A DNA stretch of 64,000 bases from Aureimonas sp. SK2 (GTDB lineage: Bacteria; Pseudomonadota; Alphaproteobacteria; Rhizobiales; Rhizobiaceae). Below are positions 27,984-36,764 of the stretch, piece by piece. Below the pieces are notes generated by a model, which was not told the origin of the DNA, did not search any database, and saw only the letters and a program-made list of their open reading frames with translations. Both the position numbers and the translations under genes were made by a program. How positions within the stretch are numbered: position 1 is the stretch's first letter; every line of letters begins with the position of its first letter. The DNA is taken from assembly GCF_029813115.1 (NCBI RefSeq), contig NZ_JAPZDS010000001.1, positions 186,001-250,000 of the forward strand. Direction: 5' to 3'.

Positions 27984-28838
27984 TCAGACAGTCTCGCCAA
28001 GCCTCTGGCGGAGCGTCTGGAAATCGCGCCACGCCAGGCGCTTCTGCCCGGGTTGACGCAGGAGAAAGGCCGGATGGAGCATCGGCATCACCGGCACCTC
28101 CGTGCCGTTGGGTGTCGTCAGCGACAGCCAGCGGCCGCGCAGCCGCGTGATGCCCTCGTCCGCCCGCAGGAGCGCCCGGCAGGAGGAGGACCCGACGCAG
28201 ACGACGATCCGCGGCTTGACCAGTTCCACATGGCGCAGCGTGAAAGGCAGGCAGGCTTCGGTCTCCGCGGGCGTCGGCGCCCGGTTGCCGGGCGGGCGCC
28301 AGGGCACAGTGTTGGTCACGCGCACCGCCTCGCGTTCGAGGCCGATCGCGGCGAGCATGCGGTTCAGGAGCTGGCCGGACTTGCCGACGAACGGTTCGCC
28401 CGCCAAGTCCTCGTCGCGCCCCGGCGCCTCGCCGATGAACATCACCGCCGCGTCTTCCGCACCGTTGCCGAAGACGAGGTTCTTGGCGGTCTGGCGCAGG
28501 CCGCAGCCGGTGAAGGCCGCGAGCATTTCCCGCAACTCGTCGAGCGAGGCGGCCCGTGCCGCCTGTTCGCGCGCGGAAGCCGCGGAGGCCGCATCGGCGT
28601 CGGGCGGAATCAGCGAAGCACGGGGTGCGACGGCGGGCCGCGTCGCTTCCACCGCGCCCTGAACCTCAGCCGGCTTCGTGTCCGCGACCGGCGCGCGCCG
28701 ACGGCTCGCCTCCGCTTCCGTCTCGGCGAAGCGGTCGCGCGGCATGTCGCCCACGAAGGTGGAAACGCCGGCCAGTTCGTACCAGGCGAGCAGGGCGCTC
28801 CATTCGTTCGGTGCGGTTGTCGCGTCGGTTATAGACAT
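27984..28838 (-). CDS. Uracil-DNA glycosylase, family 4-like
   Basis: This 284-residue protein has an Ala-rich N-terminal extension of about 100 residues followed by a UDG fold with [20 protein letters not shown] (motif A) and [11 protein letters not shown] (motif B). It removes uracil from DNA. Family-4 enzymes bind a 4Fe-4S cluster by four cysteines; here only CGL, EAC and VVC cysteines are seen, and the usual first cysteine position (three before CGL) is Phe. Cluster binding is therefore uncertain. It is convergent with nothing nearby and divergent from ETF-QO. Confidence 0.85.
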   Translation of the reverse strand: MSITDATTAPNEWSALLAWYELAGVSTFVGDMPRDRFAETEAEASRRRAPVADTKPAEVQGAVEATRPAVAPRASLIPPDADAASAASAREQAARAASLDELREMLAAFTGCGLRQTAKNLVFGNGAEDAAVMFIGEAPGRDEDLAGEPFVGKSGQLLNRMLAAIGLEREAVRVTNTVPWRPPGNRAPTPAETEACLPFTLRHVELVKPRIVVCVGSSSCRALLRADEGITRLRGRWLSLTTPNGTEVPVMPMLHPAFLLRQPGQKRLAWRDFQTLRQRLGETV

Positions 28839-28996
28839 GGCCCAGCATAACGGCCATCCGATCGAAACGCACGCGCATCCCTGCTCGGATGACGTTTACG
28901 TAAGAAATCGAGTGTCGCGGCCGCGCGAATTCCTATATGTGCGGCATGGATTTGTTGGACTCGTTCCAGATACCGCCAGGACGGAGGACCTTGCCC

Positions 28997-30655
28997 GTGT
29001 CAGAAGCAGCCGCGCAGCGCGAGTCGATGGAGTTCGACGTGGTGATCGTCGGGGCGGGTCCTGCGGGTCTGTCCGCGGCGATCCGGCTGAAGCAGGCGAA
29101 CCCGGATCTGTCCGTCGTGGTGCTGGAGAAGGGCTCCGAGGTCGGCGCGCATATCCTGTCCGGCTGCGTCCTCGATCCGTCCTCGCTCGATGTCCTGCTT
29201 CCCGAATGGCGTGTCGAGGAGACGCCGATCCGCCAGCGCGTGACGGCCGACAAGTTCTACGTCTACGGCCCGCACGGCTCCGTGCGCCTGCCGAACTTCG
29301 GCCTGCCGAAGCTGATGGACAATCACGACAACTACGTCGTCTCGCTCGGCCTCGTCTGCAAGTGGCTGGCCGAGAAGGCCGAAGCTCTGGGCGTCGAGAT
29401 CTATCCGGGCTTTGCCGCGACCGAACTCCTGTTCGACGAAGCGGGCGCGCTGCGGGGCGTCGCGACCGGCGACATGGGCATCGAGCGCTCCGGCGAGCCG
29501 GGGCCGAACTACCAGCCGGGCATGGAACTGATCGGCAAATACGTGCTGATCGGCGAGGGCGTGCGCGGCTCGCTCGCCAAGGAACTGATTGCCCGCTTCA
29601 ATCTGGCGAAAGAAGCCGACGCGCCGAAGTTCGGCATCGGCATCAAGGAGCTGTGGCAGATCGATCCGGCGAAAGCCAAGCCGGGTCTCATCCAGCATTC
29701 GTTCGGCTGGCCGCTCGACATGAAGACCGGCGGCGGCTCGTTCCTCTATCACCTGGAAAACAACCAGGTTTACGTCGGCTTCGTCGTCCACCTGAACTAC
29801 GCCAACCCCTATCTCAACCCGTTCGAGGAGTTCCAGCGCTTCAAGACGCATCCGGACATCGCCGAGCTTCTGGAGGGGGCCAAGCGCCTGTCCTACGGCG
29901 CGCGGGCCATCTCGGAAGGGGGCTACCAGTCGGTGCCCAAGCTCGTCTTCCCCGGCGGCGCGCTGATCGGCTGCTCGGCGGGCTTCGTCAACGTGCCGCG
30001 CATCAAGGGCGTGCACAATGCGATCTCCAGCGGCATGCAGGCGGCCGATGCGGCTGTCGAGGCGATCGCTGCGGGCCGGGCGCAGGACGAGCTGGCGCCC
30101 TACGAAGCCGGCTGGCGCGCTTCGCCGATCGGGCGCGACCTCTTCCGGGTGCGCAACGTCAAACCGCTCTGGTCGAAATACGGAACGGCGCTCGGCATCG
30201 TGGCGGGCGGGCTCGACATGTGGGCGCATCAGCTCATGGGCCGTTCGCTCTTCGGCACCTTGAAGCACGGCAAGACGGATGCGGCCTCGACCGAGCCGGC
30301 GGCCAAGCACAAGCCGATCGCCTATCCGAAGCCCGACGGGGTGCTGACCTTCGACAAGACCTCGTCGGTGTTCCTGTCCAACACCAACCACGAGGAGGAC
30401 CAGCCGGTCCATCTCAAGGTGAAGGACATGCGCCTCCAGAAGACGTCGGAGCACGACGTCTATGCGGGCCTCAGCCAGCGCTACTGCCCGGCCGGTGTCT
30501 ACGAGTGGATCGAGGAGGGAGCGGACGCGCCGCGCTACCAGATCAACGCGCAGAACTGCGTCCACTGCAAGACGTGCGACATCAAGGACCCGAACGGCAA
30601 CATCACCTGGGTGCCGCCGCAAGGCGCCGAAGGGCCGGTCTACGGCACGATGTGA
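28997..30655 (+). CDS. Electron transfer flavoprotein-ubiquinone oxidoreductase
   Basis: This 552-residue protein passes electrons from ETF to ubiquinone at the inner membrane. It has an FAD Rossmann motif (GAGPAGLSAAIRL, about residues 18-30) and a C-terminal 4Fe-4S site with C497, C521, C524 and C527. The start is uncertain: TTG 28991 and GTG 28997 lie behind GGAGGA; GTG gives the optimal 9-base spacing and the family's MSEA-type N-terminus, while ATG 28937 would add 20 unrelated residues. It is convergent with the EEP gene. Confidence 0.93.
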   Translation: MSEAAAQRESMEFDVVIVGAGPAGLSAAIRLKQANPDLSVVVLEKGSEVGAHILSGCVLDPSSLDVLLPEWRVEETPIRQRVTADKFYVYGPHGSVRLPNFGLPKLMDNHDNYVVSLGLVCKWLAEKAEALGVEIYPGFAATELLFDEAGALRGVATGDMGIERSGEPGPNYQPGMELIGKYVLIGEGVRGSLAKELIARFNLAKEADAPKFGIGIKELWQIDPAKAKPGLIQHSFGWPLDMKTGGGSFLYHLENNQVYVGFVVHLNYANPYLNPFEEFQRFKTHPDIAELLEGAKRLSYGARAISEGGYQSVPKLVFPGGALIGCSAGFVNVPRIKGVHNAISSGMQAADAAVEAIAAGRAQDELAPYEAGWRASPIGRDLFRVRNVKPLWSKYGTALGIVAGGLDMWAHQLMGRSLFGTLKHGKTDAASTEPAAKHKPIAYPKPDGVLTFDKTSSVFLSNTNHEEDQPVHLKVKDMRLQKTSEHDVYAGLSQRYCPAGVYEWIEEGADAPRYQINAQNCVHCKTCDIKDPNGNITWVPPQGAEGPVYGTM

Positions 30656-30669
30656 ACGAACGCCGCGCG

Positions 30670-31662
30670 CTATCCGCGCGCGGCGACCGCCGTCTGCGGC
30701 GCATCGTCCGGGGGCGTCACCGAAAACCGCACCAGCACCGGCAGGTGGTCCGAATCTGTGGCGGCCGGGCGCTCGATGCCGTGGATGGTGACGGTCGGCG
30801 ATACCAGGAGGTTGTCGATCCCGACGCCGACATAGCGCGCGACCTCGCCCGGCAGGGCTTCCAGCATCCAGGTCGGCCCGATGCCGGGCACCACCCGCGT
30901 GCCGGTCGTCTCGGCATAGGTCTGAAGAAACGCGCTCCAGCCGACGGCGTTGAAATCGCCCGCCAGGATCAGCGGGGCCGGCAGTTGCGCCAGCGTGTCG
31001 CGCACGCTCGCCAGCCGGCGCCACTGGCCGCGCGGCCATGGCCAGAGCTGATGGTGCGAGGCGACCGTCACGGCGACGCCGTTCAGGTCGATCCGCGCGG
31101 CGGCCAGCGAATCGCCGACATTGCAGAGCGGCTTCGACCCCTCCACGAAGGGGCGGCGCGAGAGGATGGCCGAATCGCCGTGGAAGCCGTCCGCCTCCAG
31201 GCAGACCGCCTGGAAGGGATACATCGCCTCCAGCGGCGCCAGCGATTCCCGCCAATCCCCCGTCAGTTCCTGCAGCGTCACGATGTCGGGACGCGCGTCG
31301 GCGATGCGGCGGATCGCTTCCGCATGGTCGCCCGCGTTCCACAGGAGGTTCATCTGCAGGAGCGTGTAGGTCGGCGCGCCGTCCGGCGCCGGGTCGCGCA
31401 TCGGCAGCAGGTAGGGCAGGGTCGAGTAGAGCGCCACGCCGGCCACGAGGGCTCCGGCCAAGCCGCTCGCCCAGTGGCCGAGGAGAAGGGCGAGCGCCGA
31501 CAGCACGAGCAGTCCGGCGGCCAGATGCGCCCGAAAATGCGACAGCGTGTCGAGCGGCTGCGCCCAGCGGCCGCCGAAGCCAAGCACGAGCGCGAGGGCG
31601 GCACACAGGATCAGCGCGTTCAGCACGAGGCGTCCTTGAGGCGGCAGGATTCGAGCGGTCAT
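30670..31662 (-). CDS. Membrane-anchored endonuclease/exonuclease/phosphatase domain protein
   Basis: This 330-residue protein has about three N-terminal hydrophobic helices (about residues 13-85) and a C-terminal EEP domain (about 98-315) with the metal and catalytic motifs LQEL, GDFNAV and DSDHLP. The EEP fold cleaves phosphodiester or phospholipid-type bonds; the substrate is unknown. The catalytic domain probably faces the periplasm. It follows the AMP nucleosidase gene by 7 bases, so the two are probably one operon. A 9-base hairpin (30661-30669 with 30677-30685) lies at its stop codon. Confidence 0.85.
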   Translation of the reverse strand: MTARILPPQGRLVLNALILCAALALVLGFGGRWAQPLDTLSHFRAHLAAGLLVLSALALLLGHWASGLAGALVAGVALYSTLPYLLPMRDPAPDGAPTYTLLQMNLLWNAGDHAEAIRRIADARPDIVTLQELTGDWRESLAPLEAMYPFQAVCLEADGFHGDSAILSRRPFVEGSKPLCNVGDSLAAARIDLNGVAVTVASHHQLWPWPRGQWRRLASVRDTLAQLPAPLILAGDFNAVGWSAFLQTYAETTGTRVVPGIGPTWMLEALPGEVARYVGVGIDNLLVSPTVTIHGIERPAATDSDHLPVLVRFSVTPPDDAPQTAVAARG

Positions 31663-31669
31663 CGGGCGC

Positions 31670-33169
31670 TTACTGGAAGGCCGACTCGAAGAAGGACCGC
31701 AGCTTGCGCGAATGGAGGCGCTCGACCGGCATGTCGGCGAGGCTCTGCATCGCCCGGATGCCGATCTCGAGATGCTGCGCCACCTGCCGCTTGTAGAACT
31801 CGGTCGCCATGCCCGGCAGCTTCAGCTCGCCGTGCAACGGCTTGTCGGAAACGCAGAGGAGCGTGCCGTAGGGCACGCGCAGCCGGTATCCGTTGGCCGC
31901 GATCGTCGCCGATTCCATGTCGAGCGCCACGGCGCGCGACTTCGACAGGCGCTCCACCGGCTCGGTCTGGTCGCGCAGCTCCCAGTTGCGGTTGTCGATC
32001 GTGGCGACCGTCCCGGTGCGCATGATGCGCTTGAGGTCGTAGCCCTCCAGCCCGGTCACGTCTGCGACCGCCTGCTCCAGCGCCACCTGCACCTCCGCGA
32101 GCGGCGGGATGGGCACCCAGGCGGGAAGGTCGGCGTCCAGCACGTGATCCTCGCGCACATAGGCGTGGGCGAGCACGTAGTCGCCGAGCGCCTGCGTGTT
32201 GCGAAGGCCGGCGCAGTGGCCGAGCATCAGCCAGGCGTGCGGACGCAGCACGGCCACATGGTCTGTGATCGTCTTGGCGTTGGACGGGCCGACGCCGATG
32301 TTCACCATCGTGATGCCGTTGGAGCCCGGCCGGGTCAGGTGATAGGCCGGCATCTGCGGCAGGCGCGGGGGGCTGAGACCCCGCTCCGGCTCGCTCGAAC
32401 CCGCCAGCGTCACGACGTTGCCTGGCTCCACGAAGCTCTCGTAGCCCCGGCCGCCGTCTCGCATCAGGAGCTGCGCCATGGCGCAGAACTCGTCCACGTA
32501 GAACTGGTAGTTCGTGAACAGGACGAAGTTCTGGAAATGCTGCGGGCTGGTCGCCGTGTAGTGGGCGAGGCGCAGGAGCGAATAGTCCACGCGCTGGGCC
32601 GTGAAAGGGGCGAGGGGCAGCGGCTCGCCGGGCTTGGGCACGTAGTTGCCGTTGACGATCCGGTCGTCGGTCGCCTCGAGATCGGGCACGTCGAAAATGT
32701 CGCGCAGCGGCTTGTCGAGCTTTTCCGCCAGCGCCCCGTCGACATAGGTGCCCTCGGGCAGTGCGAAATGGAGCGGGATCGGCGTCTTCGACAGGCCGAC
32801 CTCGATCGGCTGGCCATGGTTCTTCAGAAGCTGCTCGAACTGCTGGACGAGATAGTCGCCGAAGAGCTCCGGCCGCGTGATCGTGGTGGCGTAGTGGCCG
32901 GGGCCGGGCACGAAGCCGAAGGACAGGCGCGAATCCACCCGCGCATGGCCGGCGGTGCGGATCGCGACCTGCGGATAGAAGGCCCGGTAGCGGCGCGACG
33001 TGTCGCTCGTCTCCAGCACCTCGTCGAAGCGTTCGCACAGGAAGTCCACCGAGGCCGCGTAGATGCGCTTCAGGGCATCGACGGCCGCCACCGCGTCGGT
33101 GAAGGCCTCGGCCTTGATCGGCTTGGGGGTGAGCGGTTCGGGGGCGGGCGGTGCGAAACGTTCTGTCAT
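31670..33169 (-). CDS. amn: AMP nucleosidase
   Basis: This 499-residue protein matches AMP nucleosidase in length. The N-terminal domain (about residues 1-190) is the AMN-specific region, and the C-terminal domain is a nucleoside phosphorylase-type fold with MVNIGVGPSNAKTITDHVA and DMESATIAANGYR segments. It hydrolyses AMP to adenine and ribose 5-phosphate, a purine salvage step that also adjusts the adenylate pool. It is upstream of the EEP gene on the minus strand. Confidence 0.93.
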   Translation of the reverse strand: MTERFAPPAPEPLTPKPIKAEAFTDAVAAVDALKRIYAASVDFLCERFDEVLETSDTSRRYRAFYPQVAIRTAGHARVDSRLSFGFVPGPGHYATTITRPELFGDYLVQQFEQLLKNHGQPIEVGLSKTPIPLHFALPEGTYVDGALAEKLDKPLRDIFDVPDLEATDDRIVNGNYVPKPGEPLPLAPFTAQRVDYSLLRLAHYTATSPQHFQNFVLFTNYQFYVDEFCAMAQLLMRDGGRGYESFVEPGNVVTLAGSSEPERGLSPPRLPQMPAYHLTRPGSNGITMVNIGVGPSNAKTITDHVAVLRPHAWLMLGHCAGLRNTQALGDYVLAHAYVREDHVLDADLPAWVPIPPLAEVQVALEQAVADVTGLEGYDLKRIMRTGTVATIDNRNWELRDQTEPVERLSKSRAVALDMESATIAANGYRLRVPYGTLLCVSDKPLHGELKLPGMATEFYKRQVAQHLEIGIRAMQSLADMPVERLHSRKLRSFFESAFQ

Positions 33170-33209
33170 GGCCCTGTTTAGCGGAGGACCGTGACAGGCG
33201 AAATGGGGA

Positions 33210-33359
33210 CTATCGAACGCAGACCGCGCCCTTCTCGAAACAGCCCTGGCTCGCCGTGGCGAAGTGGCTGTGGCCGGCCCGGTCCGCCGAGACCAGCGCG
33301 GAGAAACTCAGCGCGAAGAGGGCCATGAGCGACGTGACGATGGACAGGCGGACGATCAT
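33210..33359 (-). CDS. 49-residue secreted cysteine-pair peptide
   Basis: This small gene is missed by length-based gene finding. The ATG at 33359 follows GAGGAGACCGCC, a strong Shine-Dalgarno. The product has a hydrophobic N-terminus (about residues 3-24, cleavage near VSA-DR) and ends GCFEKGAVCVR with two cysteines seven residues apart. Short peptides with this C-F-x-x-x-x-V-C tail are known in alphaproteobacteria without assigned function. It lies 41 bases beyond the amn start, upstream on the same strand, so it could be the first gene of the amn-EEP transcript. Confidence 0.6.
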   Translation of the reverse strand: MIVRLSIVTSLMALFALSFSALVSADRAGHSHFATASQGCFEKGAVCVR

Positions 33360-33528
33360 GGCGGTCTCCTCGGTTCTCCCTGTGCCCATCCTTGCCCACC
33401 CTAGCTGAATCTGGGCTGGAGCCGCCGTTCAGCCTCCATTCACGCAGCGTTCGGTGAGCGATCGTTCCGGGGACGCGGCCCCGGACTTGCCGGAGCGATA
33501 CGACGGCACCCGCACGCCGACGAACGCC

Positions 33529-33559
33529 TTGACCCTCACGGGACGTGAGGGCGTATCGG
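33529..33559 (+). promoter_or_regulatory. MerR-type promoter with 19-base spacer and dyad operator
   Basis: TTGACC (33529-33534) and TATCGG (33554-33559) are separated by 19 bases. The spacer and end of the -35 contain a perfect 7-base inverted repeat with a 5-base centre (CCCTCAC at 33533-33539, GTGAGGG at 33545-33551). MerR-family activators use such over-long spacers with central dyads. It lies 33 bases before the MerR gene start, so autoregulation is likely. Confidence 0.7.
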
Positions 33560-33591
33560 GTGGTCCTGCGGACAGGCGCGGGAGGAGGAGA

Positions 33592-34362
33592 ATGGCGGCG
33601 TACACGGTCAGCGACGTGGCAGCGATGGCGCGGGTCTCGATTCGCACGCTGCACCACTATCACGAGATCGGCCTGCTTCTTCCCGCGTTCACGGGCGCGA
33701 ACGGATATCGCTACTACGGGCGCGCAGAACTGCTGCGGCTTCAGCAGATCCTGATCCATCGAGAACTCGGCATTCCCCTGGCCGAGATCGGTGCGATCCT
33801 CGATGCCGAGGGCTTCGATCGTTTGACGGCCCTGAAGGCGCAGCGCGAACGCATCACCAGGCAAGTGGCCCGATCCGCCGAGATGTTGAGGACGATCGAC
33901 CGCACGATCGCCGAACTGGAAGGAGATCGCATCATGAAGAACGAGGACCTTTATTCGGGGATCGTCGATCCCGACCGGCAGGCCGAATACGAGGCTTGGC
34001 TGGAAAAGACCTACGGCGCGGAGCTGCGGGAGCCGATCGAGACGAGCCGGCGGCGGGTGTCGAGCCTGACCCCGGCCGAGCGGGAAGCCCTGATGGCCGA
34101 ACTGAGGGGGATCGAGACCGAGCTGGCCGAGGAAATGCGCAAGGGAACGCCCCCGGACTCGGAGACGCTCCACCCGTTGATCGCGCGTCATCGCGCGTGG
34201 GTGGAGGCGAACTGGGGTCGGTCGGCGTCTCCCTCGGCCTATGCCGGGCTGGCGGACCTTTATCTGTCCCATCCCGATTTCGAGGCACGTTTCGAGCGCA
34301 TCGAGCCCGGCTTCGCCCGCTTCCTTGCCGGCGCGATGAAGAGCTGGGCCGCTCGGCCGTAG
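33592..34362 (+). CDS. MerR-family activator with TipAS ligand domain
   Basis: This 256-residue regulator starts at the ATG at 33592 behind GGAGGAGGAG; an upstream frame extension is non-homologous. The MerR helix-turn-helix (about residues 1-75) has YTVSDVAAMARVSIRTLHHY, followed by a dimerising coiled coil (about 75-115) and a C-terminal TipAS/SkgA-type domain (about 125-250) that binds antibiotics or other ligands in relatives. It is expressed from its own dyad promoter. Target genes beyond itself are not evident; the GST gene downstream is one possibility. Confidence 0.88.
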   Translation: MAAYTVSDVAAMARVSIRTLHHYHEIGLLLPAFTGANGYRYYGRAELLRLQQILIHRELGIPLAEIGAILDAEGFDRLTALKAQRERITRQVARSAEMLRTIDRTIAELEGDRIMKNEDLYSGIVDPDRQAEYEAWLEKTYGAELREPIETSRRRVSSLTPAEREALMAELRGIETELAEEMRKGTPPDSETLHPLIARHRAWVEANWGRSASPSAYAGLADLYLSHPDFEARFERIEPGFARFLAGAMKSWAARP

Positions 34363-34483
34363 CCCCGCTGCGGCCCGCGCGTCCCTTCGCGAGGATCGGC
34401 CGGCCAGGACGGACAGAGCCGGGTACGATTTACGATCCGATGCTCTAGGTTGGGCTTCATCGCAATGCCCGGAGGCTCGCCCC

Positions 34484-35191
34484 ATGGTCGAACAGACGAA
34501 GCCCATCGAACTGCACTACTGGCCGACGCCGAACGGATGGAAGGTCTCGATCCTCCTGGAGGAACTCGGCGTTCCCTACGAGCTGAAGCTCGTCAACATC
34601 GGCGCCGGCGACCAGTTCAAGCCGGAGTTCCTCGCGATCTCGCCCAACAACCGGATGCCGGCGATCGTCGATCCCGAAGGACCGGGCGGCCAGCCGATCT
34701 CGGTCTTCGAATCCGGGGCGATCCTTCAGTATCTCGCGCGCAAGTTCGGTCGCTTCTACCCGACCGACGAGCGCAAGCGCGTCGCGGTCGACGAATGGCT
34801 GTTCTGGCAGATCGGCGGCCTCGGGCCGATGGCCGGCCAGGCACACCATTTCCGGCAGTACGCGCCGGAAAAGATCTCCTACGGTATCGACCGATACACC
34901 AACGAGGTCAACCGCTTGTACGGCGTCATGAACAAGCGGCTCGAAGGTCGGGAGTTCCTGGCCGACGAATACTCGATCGCCGACATGGCCTGCGTCGGCT
35001 GGATCGTGCCGCACAAGAACCAAGGTCAGGACCTCGACGACTTCCCCAACCTCAAGCGCTGGTTCGAGACGCTGAACGCCCGCCCGGCGGTGGAGCGGGG
35101 GCTCGCCGTCGGCAAGGCGGAGCGCGAAAAGCTCAACCTCGCCCAGGACAAGAGCGCGCAGAGCGTCCTGTTCGGCCAGCGCGCCCGCTGA
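34484..35191 (+). CDS. Glutathione S-transferase, Ure2p/YfcG-like
   Basis: This 235-residue protein has a thioredoxin-fold N-terminal domain (about residues 8-95) with YWPTPNGWKVSI and the glutathione-binding NNRMPAIVD and FESGAILQYLA segments, then a helical C-terminal domain with YSIADMA. YfcG/YghU-type enzymes show disulphide-bond reductase or transferase activity with glutathione. It lies 121 bases after the MerR gene and converges on the acyltransferase gene with a 4-base gap. Confidence 0.88.
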   Translation: MVEQTKPIELHYWPTPNGWKVSILLEELGVPYELKLVNIGAGDQFKPEFLAISPNNRMPAIVDPEGPGGQPISVFESGAILQYLARKFGRFYPTDERKRVAVDEWLFWQIGGLGPMAGQAHHFRQYAPEKISYGIDRYTNEVNRLYGVMNKRLEGREFLADEYSIADMACVGWIVPHKNQGQDLDDFPNLKRWFETLNARPAVERGLAVGKAEREKLNLAQDKSAQSVLFGQRAR

Positions 35192-35195
35192 CCGC

Positions 35196-36338
35196 TCAGT
35201 CCTTGAACAGGAAGACGAAGGCGATCGCGAGGTAGACGCCGACATAGATCCACGCCCAGCGGCGGAAGCTCTCGGGCGTGGATCGGTCCGAGCGCTTGCG
35301 CAGCCAGGCGTAGAGGCGGATGTCAAGCATGCCGAGCGGGATGGCCAGCAAGAGGGCGCCGATCACGGTGGCGAACCACATCGCCACCGGGCCGAACGGC
35401 AGGTAGGTGTGCATCCCCATGATGACCGGCACGTGGCAGAGATAAAGCGCGTAGCTCCAGTCCCCGAGCTTGGTGGCGATGCGCGTGAAGACGGTGTCGC
35501 GCTCGCCCCGAAACTCGGGGCTCATCGCGAGGCCCACCAGCACCACGGCGGCGGCGGAGGCGAAGAGGCGCGGGACGCCGAGGCCGTCGGCTTGCGCCGC
35601 GATGGCCGATAGCGCAACCGCCACGGCGGCCAGCGCCGGCTGGAACGTGTGCCGGCGCGCGAGCGAGGGAATGAGGAGGCCGCCCGCGAATGCGGCGCTC
35701 GCCGCCACGAAGGGCATCTCGTAGATCCACAGAACCAGCCGCGCCTGCTGCTCCGGCGCGAAGAGCGCGCCGCCGACCGCCAGCATCAGCCAGACGACCG
35801 CGATGGCGTTGAGATGCCGCGTCCAGCCGGCGACGGCGATCAGGAACAGGACGACGTAGAAGAACACCTCGAAGACGAGGGTCCATTCCACCGCGAGGCG
35901 GTAGTTCGCGTTGGTGCCGACCGGGACGAGCGACAGGGCGCGCGAATCGACGCCGGCATCGAGCCCGAAGGCGAAGGGCAGGACGATCGCGGCCAGAATG
36001 AAGATCGGATAGATCCGCAGGACGCGGTGGATGATGAAAGGTCCGGGCGCCGTGGTCTTCAGGATTTCCGCCATCAGCGCGCCGGATATGGCGAAGAAGA
36101 TCGCGACGCCGATCAGCCCGAATTCGTGGTTGAAGACCTTCGCGAACCGATCGTCCTTGAAGGTGAAGTTGATGTAGGTCGAGGCGTGGTAGAGCAGCAC
36201 GAAGAGCGCTGCGACGCCGCGGAGCCATTGCAGGTTGCGGTTGCGCGCGCGACGCTGCGTTACCGGCTCGTGAACCGTGTCGACGCTTTCCGGCGACGAT
36301 GCGGCGCCGGTCGAGGGCACATGGGTGCTCGCGATCAT
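35196..36338 (-). CDS. Acyltransferase family 3 (OafA/YrhL-like) membrane protein
   Basis: This 380-residue protein has about ten membrane helices and the acyltransferase-3 hallmarks RNLQWLRGVAALFVLLYHAS (catalytic-type His near residue 51) and FFAISGALM. Family members O-acylate sugars of surface polysaccharides, lipopolysaccharide or Nod factor-type glycans. Its ATG shares one base with the upstream DUF2147 stop (TGATG), so the two are probably co-translated. Confidence 0.88.
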   Translation of the reverse strand: MIASTHVPSTGAASSPESVDTVHEPVTQRRARNRNLQWLRGVAALFVLLYHASTYINFTFKDDRFAKVFNHEFGLIGVAIFFAISGALMAEILKTTAPGPFIIHRVLRIYPIFILAAIVLPFAFGLDAGVDSRALSLVPVGTNANYRLAVEWTLVFEVFFYVVLFLIAVAGWTRHLNAIAVVWLMLAVGGALFAPEQQARLVLWIYEMPFVAASAAFAGGLLIPSLARRHTFQPALAAVAVALSAIAAQADGLGVPRLFASAAAVVLVGLAMSPEFRGERDTVFTRIATKLGDWSYALYLCHVPVIMGMHTYLPFGPVAMWFATVIGALLLAIPLGMLDIRLYAWLRKRSDRSTPESFRRWAWIYVGVYLAIAFVFLFKD

Positions 36339-36685
36339 CAGCCGGCCTTTCCGACGCGCGTCCAGGTCTGGGACCGGCAGAAGACCTTGGCGACGCAGCC
36401 CGTCAGCACCAGCTGGCCGCCCTGGATCTCCACCCGTCCCTCGTAGGACTTGTCGCTCGACGGATCGACCACGGTTCCGTCGTAGCGGCTGCCGCTGCCT
36501 TCCATCGTGCCGACGGTCTTGCCCTTGTAAGGGCCGGAATTGACGGTGGAACAGTATTTCGAGCCGCAGGGACGGTAGTCCACGGTCTCGCCGTTCGACA
36601 GGCGCCAGGTGCCGACGATCGGCTCGGCGGCCAGGGCCGGGCCGCAGGCGAGTGCCAGCGCGGCCACAAGGACGAACGGTTTCAT
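36338..36685 (-). CDS. DUF2147-like secreted protein, copy 2
   Basis: This 115-residue protein starts at the ATG at 36685 with a signal peptide ending near ALA-AE. The mature DUF2147-type domain starts IVGTWRLSNGETVDYRPC and has GKTVGTM, a Y.G.V.D segment and a closing CVAKVFCRSQTW block; four cysteines could form two disulphides. It is 79 bases after a paralogous copy and translationally linked to the acyltransferase gene. Function is unknown; a periplasmic ligand-binding or surface role is plausible. Confidence 0.78.
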   Translation of the reverse strand: MKPFVLVAALALACGPALAAEPIVGTWRLSNGETVDYRPCGSKYCSTVNSGPYKGKTVGTMEGSGSRYDGTVVDPSSDKSYEGRVEIQGGQLVLTGCVAKVFCRSQTWTRVGKAG

Positions 36686-36764
36686 GTTCGGCGGACTCCC
36701 GATTGGTTCGCGGCGAGCGATCCCCCGAAAGGGACCGCCCGTCAAGGCCGCCGGGGTAGGCGCT

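Noticed and set aside
28678-32025. A 1115-codon plus-strand open frame spanning ETF-QO, EEP and amn
   Set aside because: It is out of frame with ETF-QO and antisense to the others, with no domain pattern.
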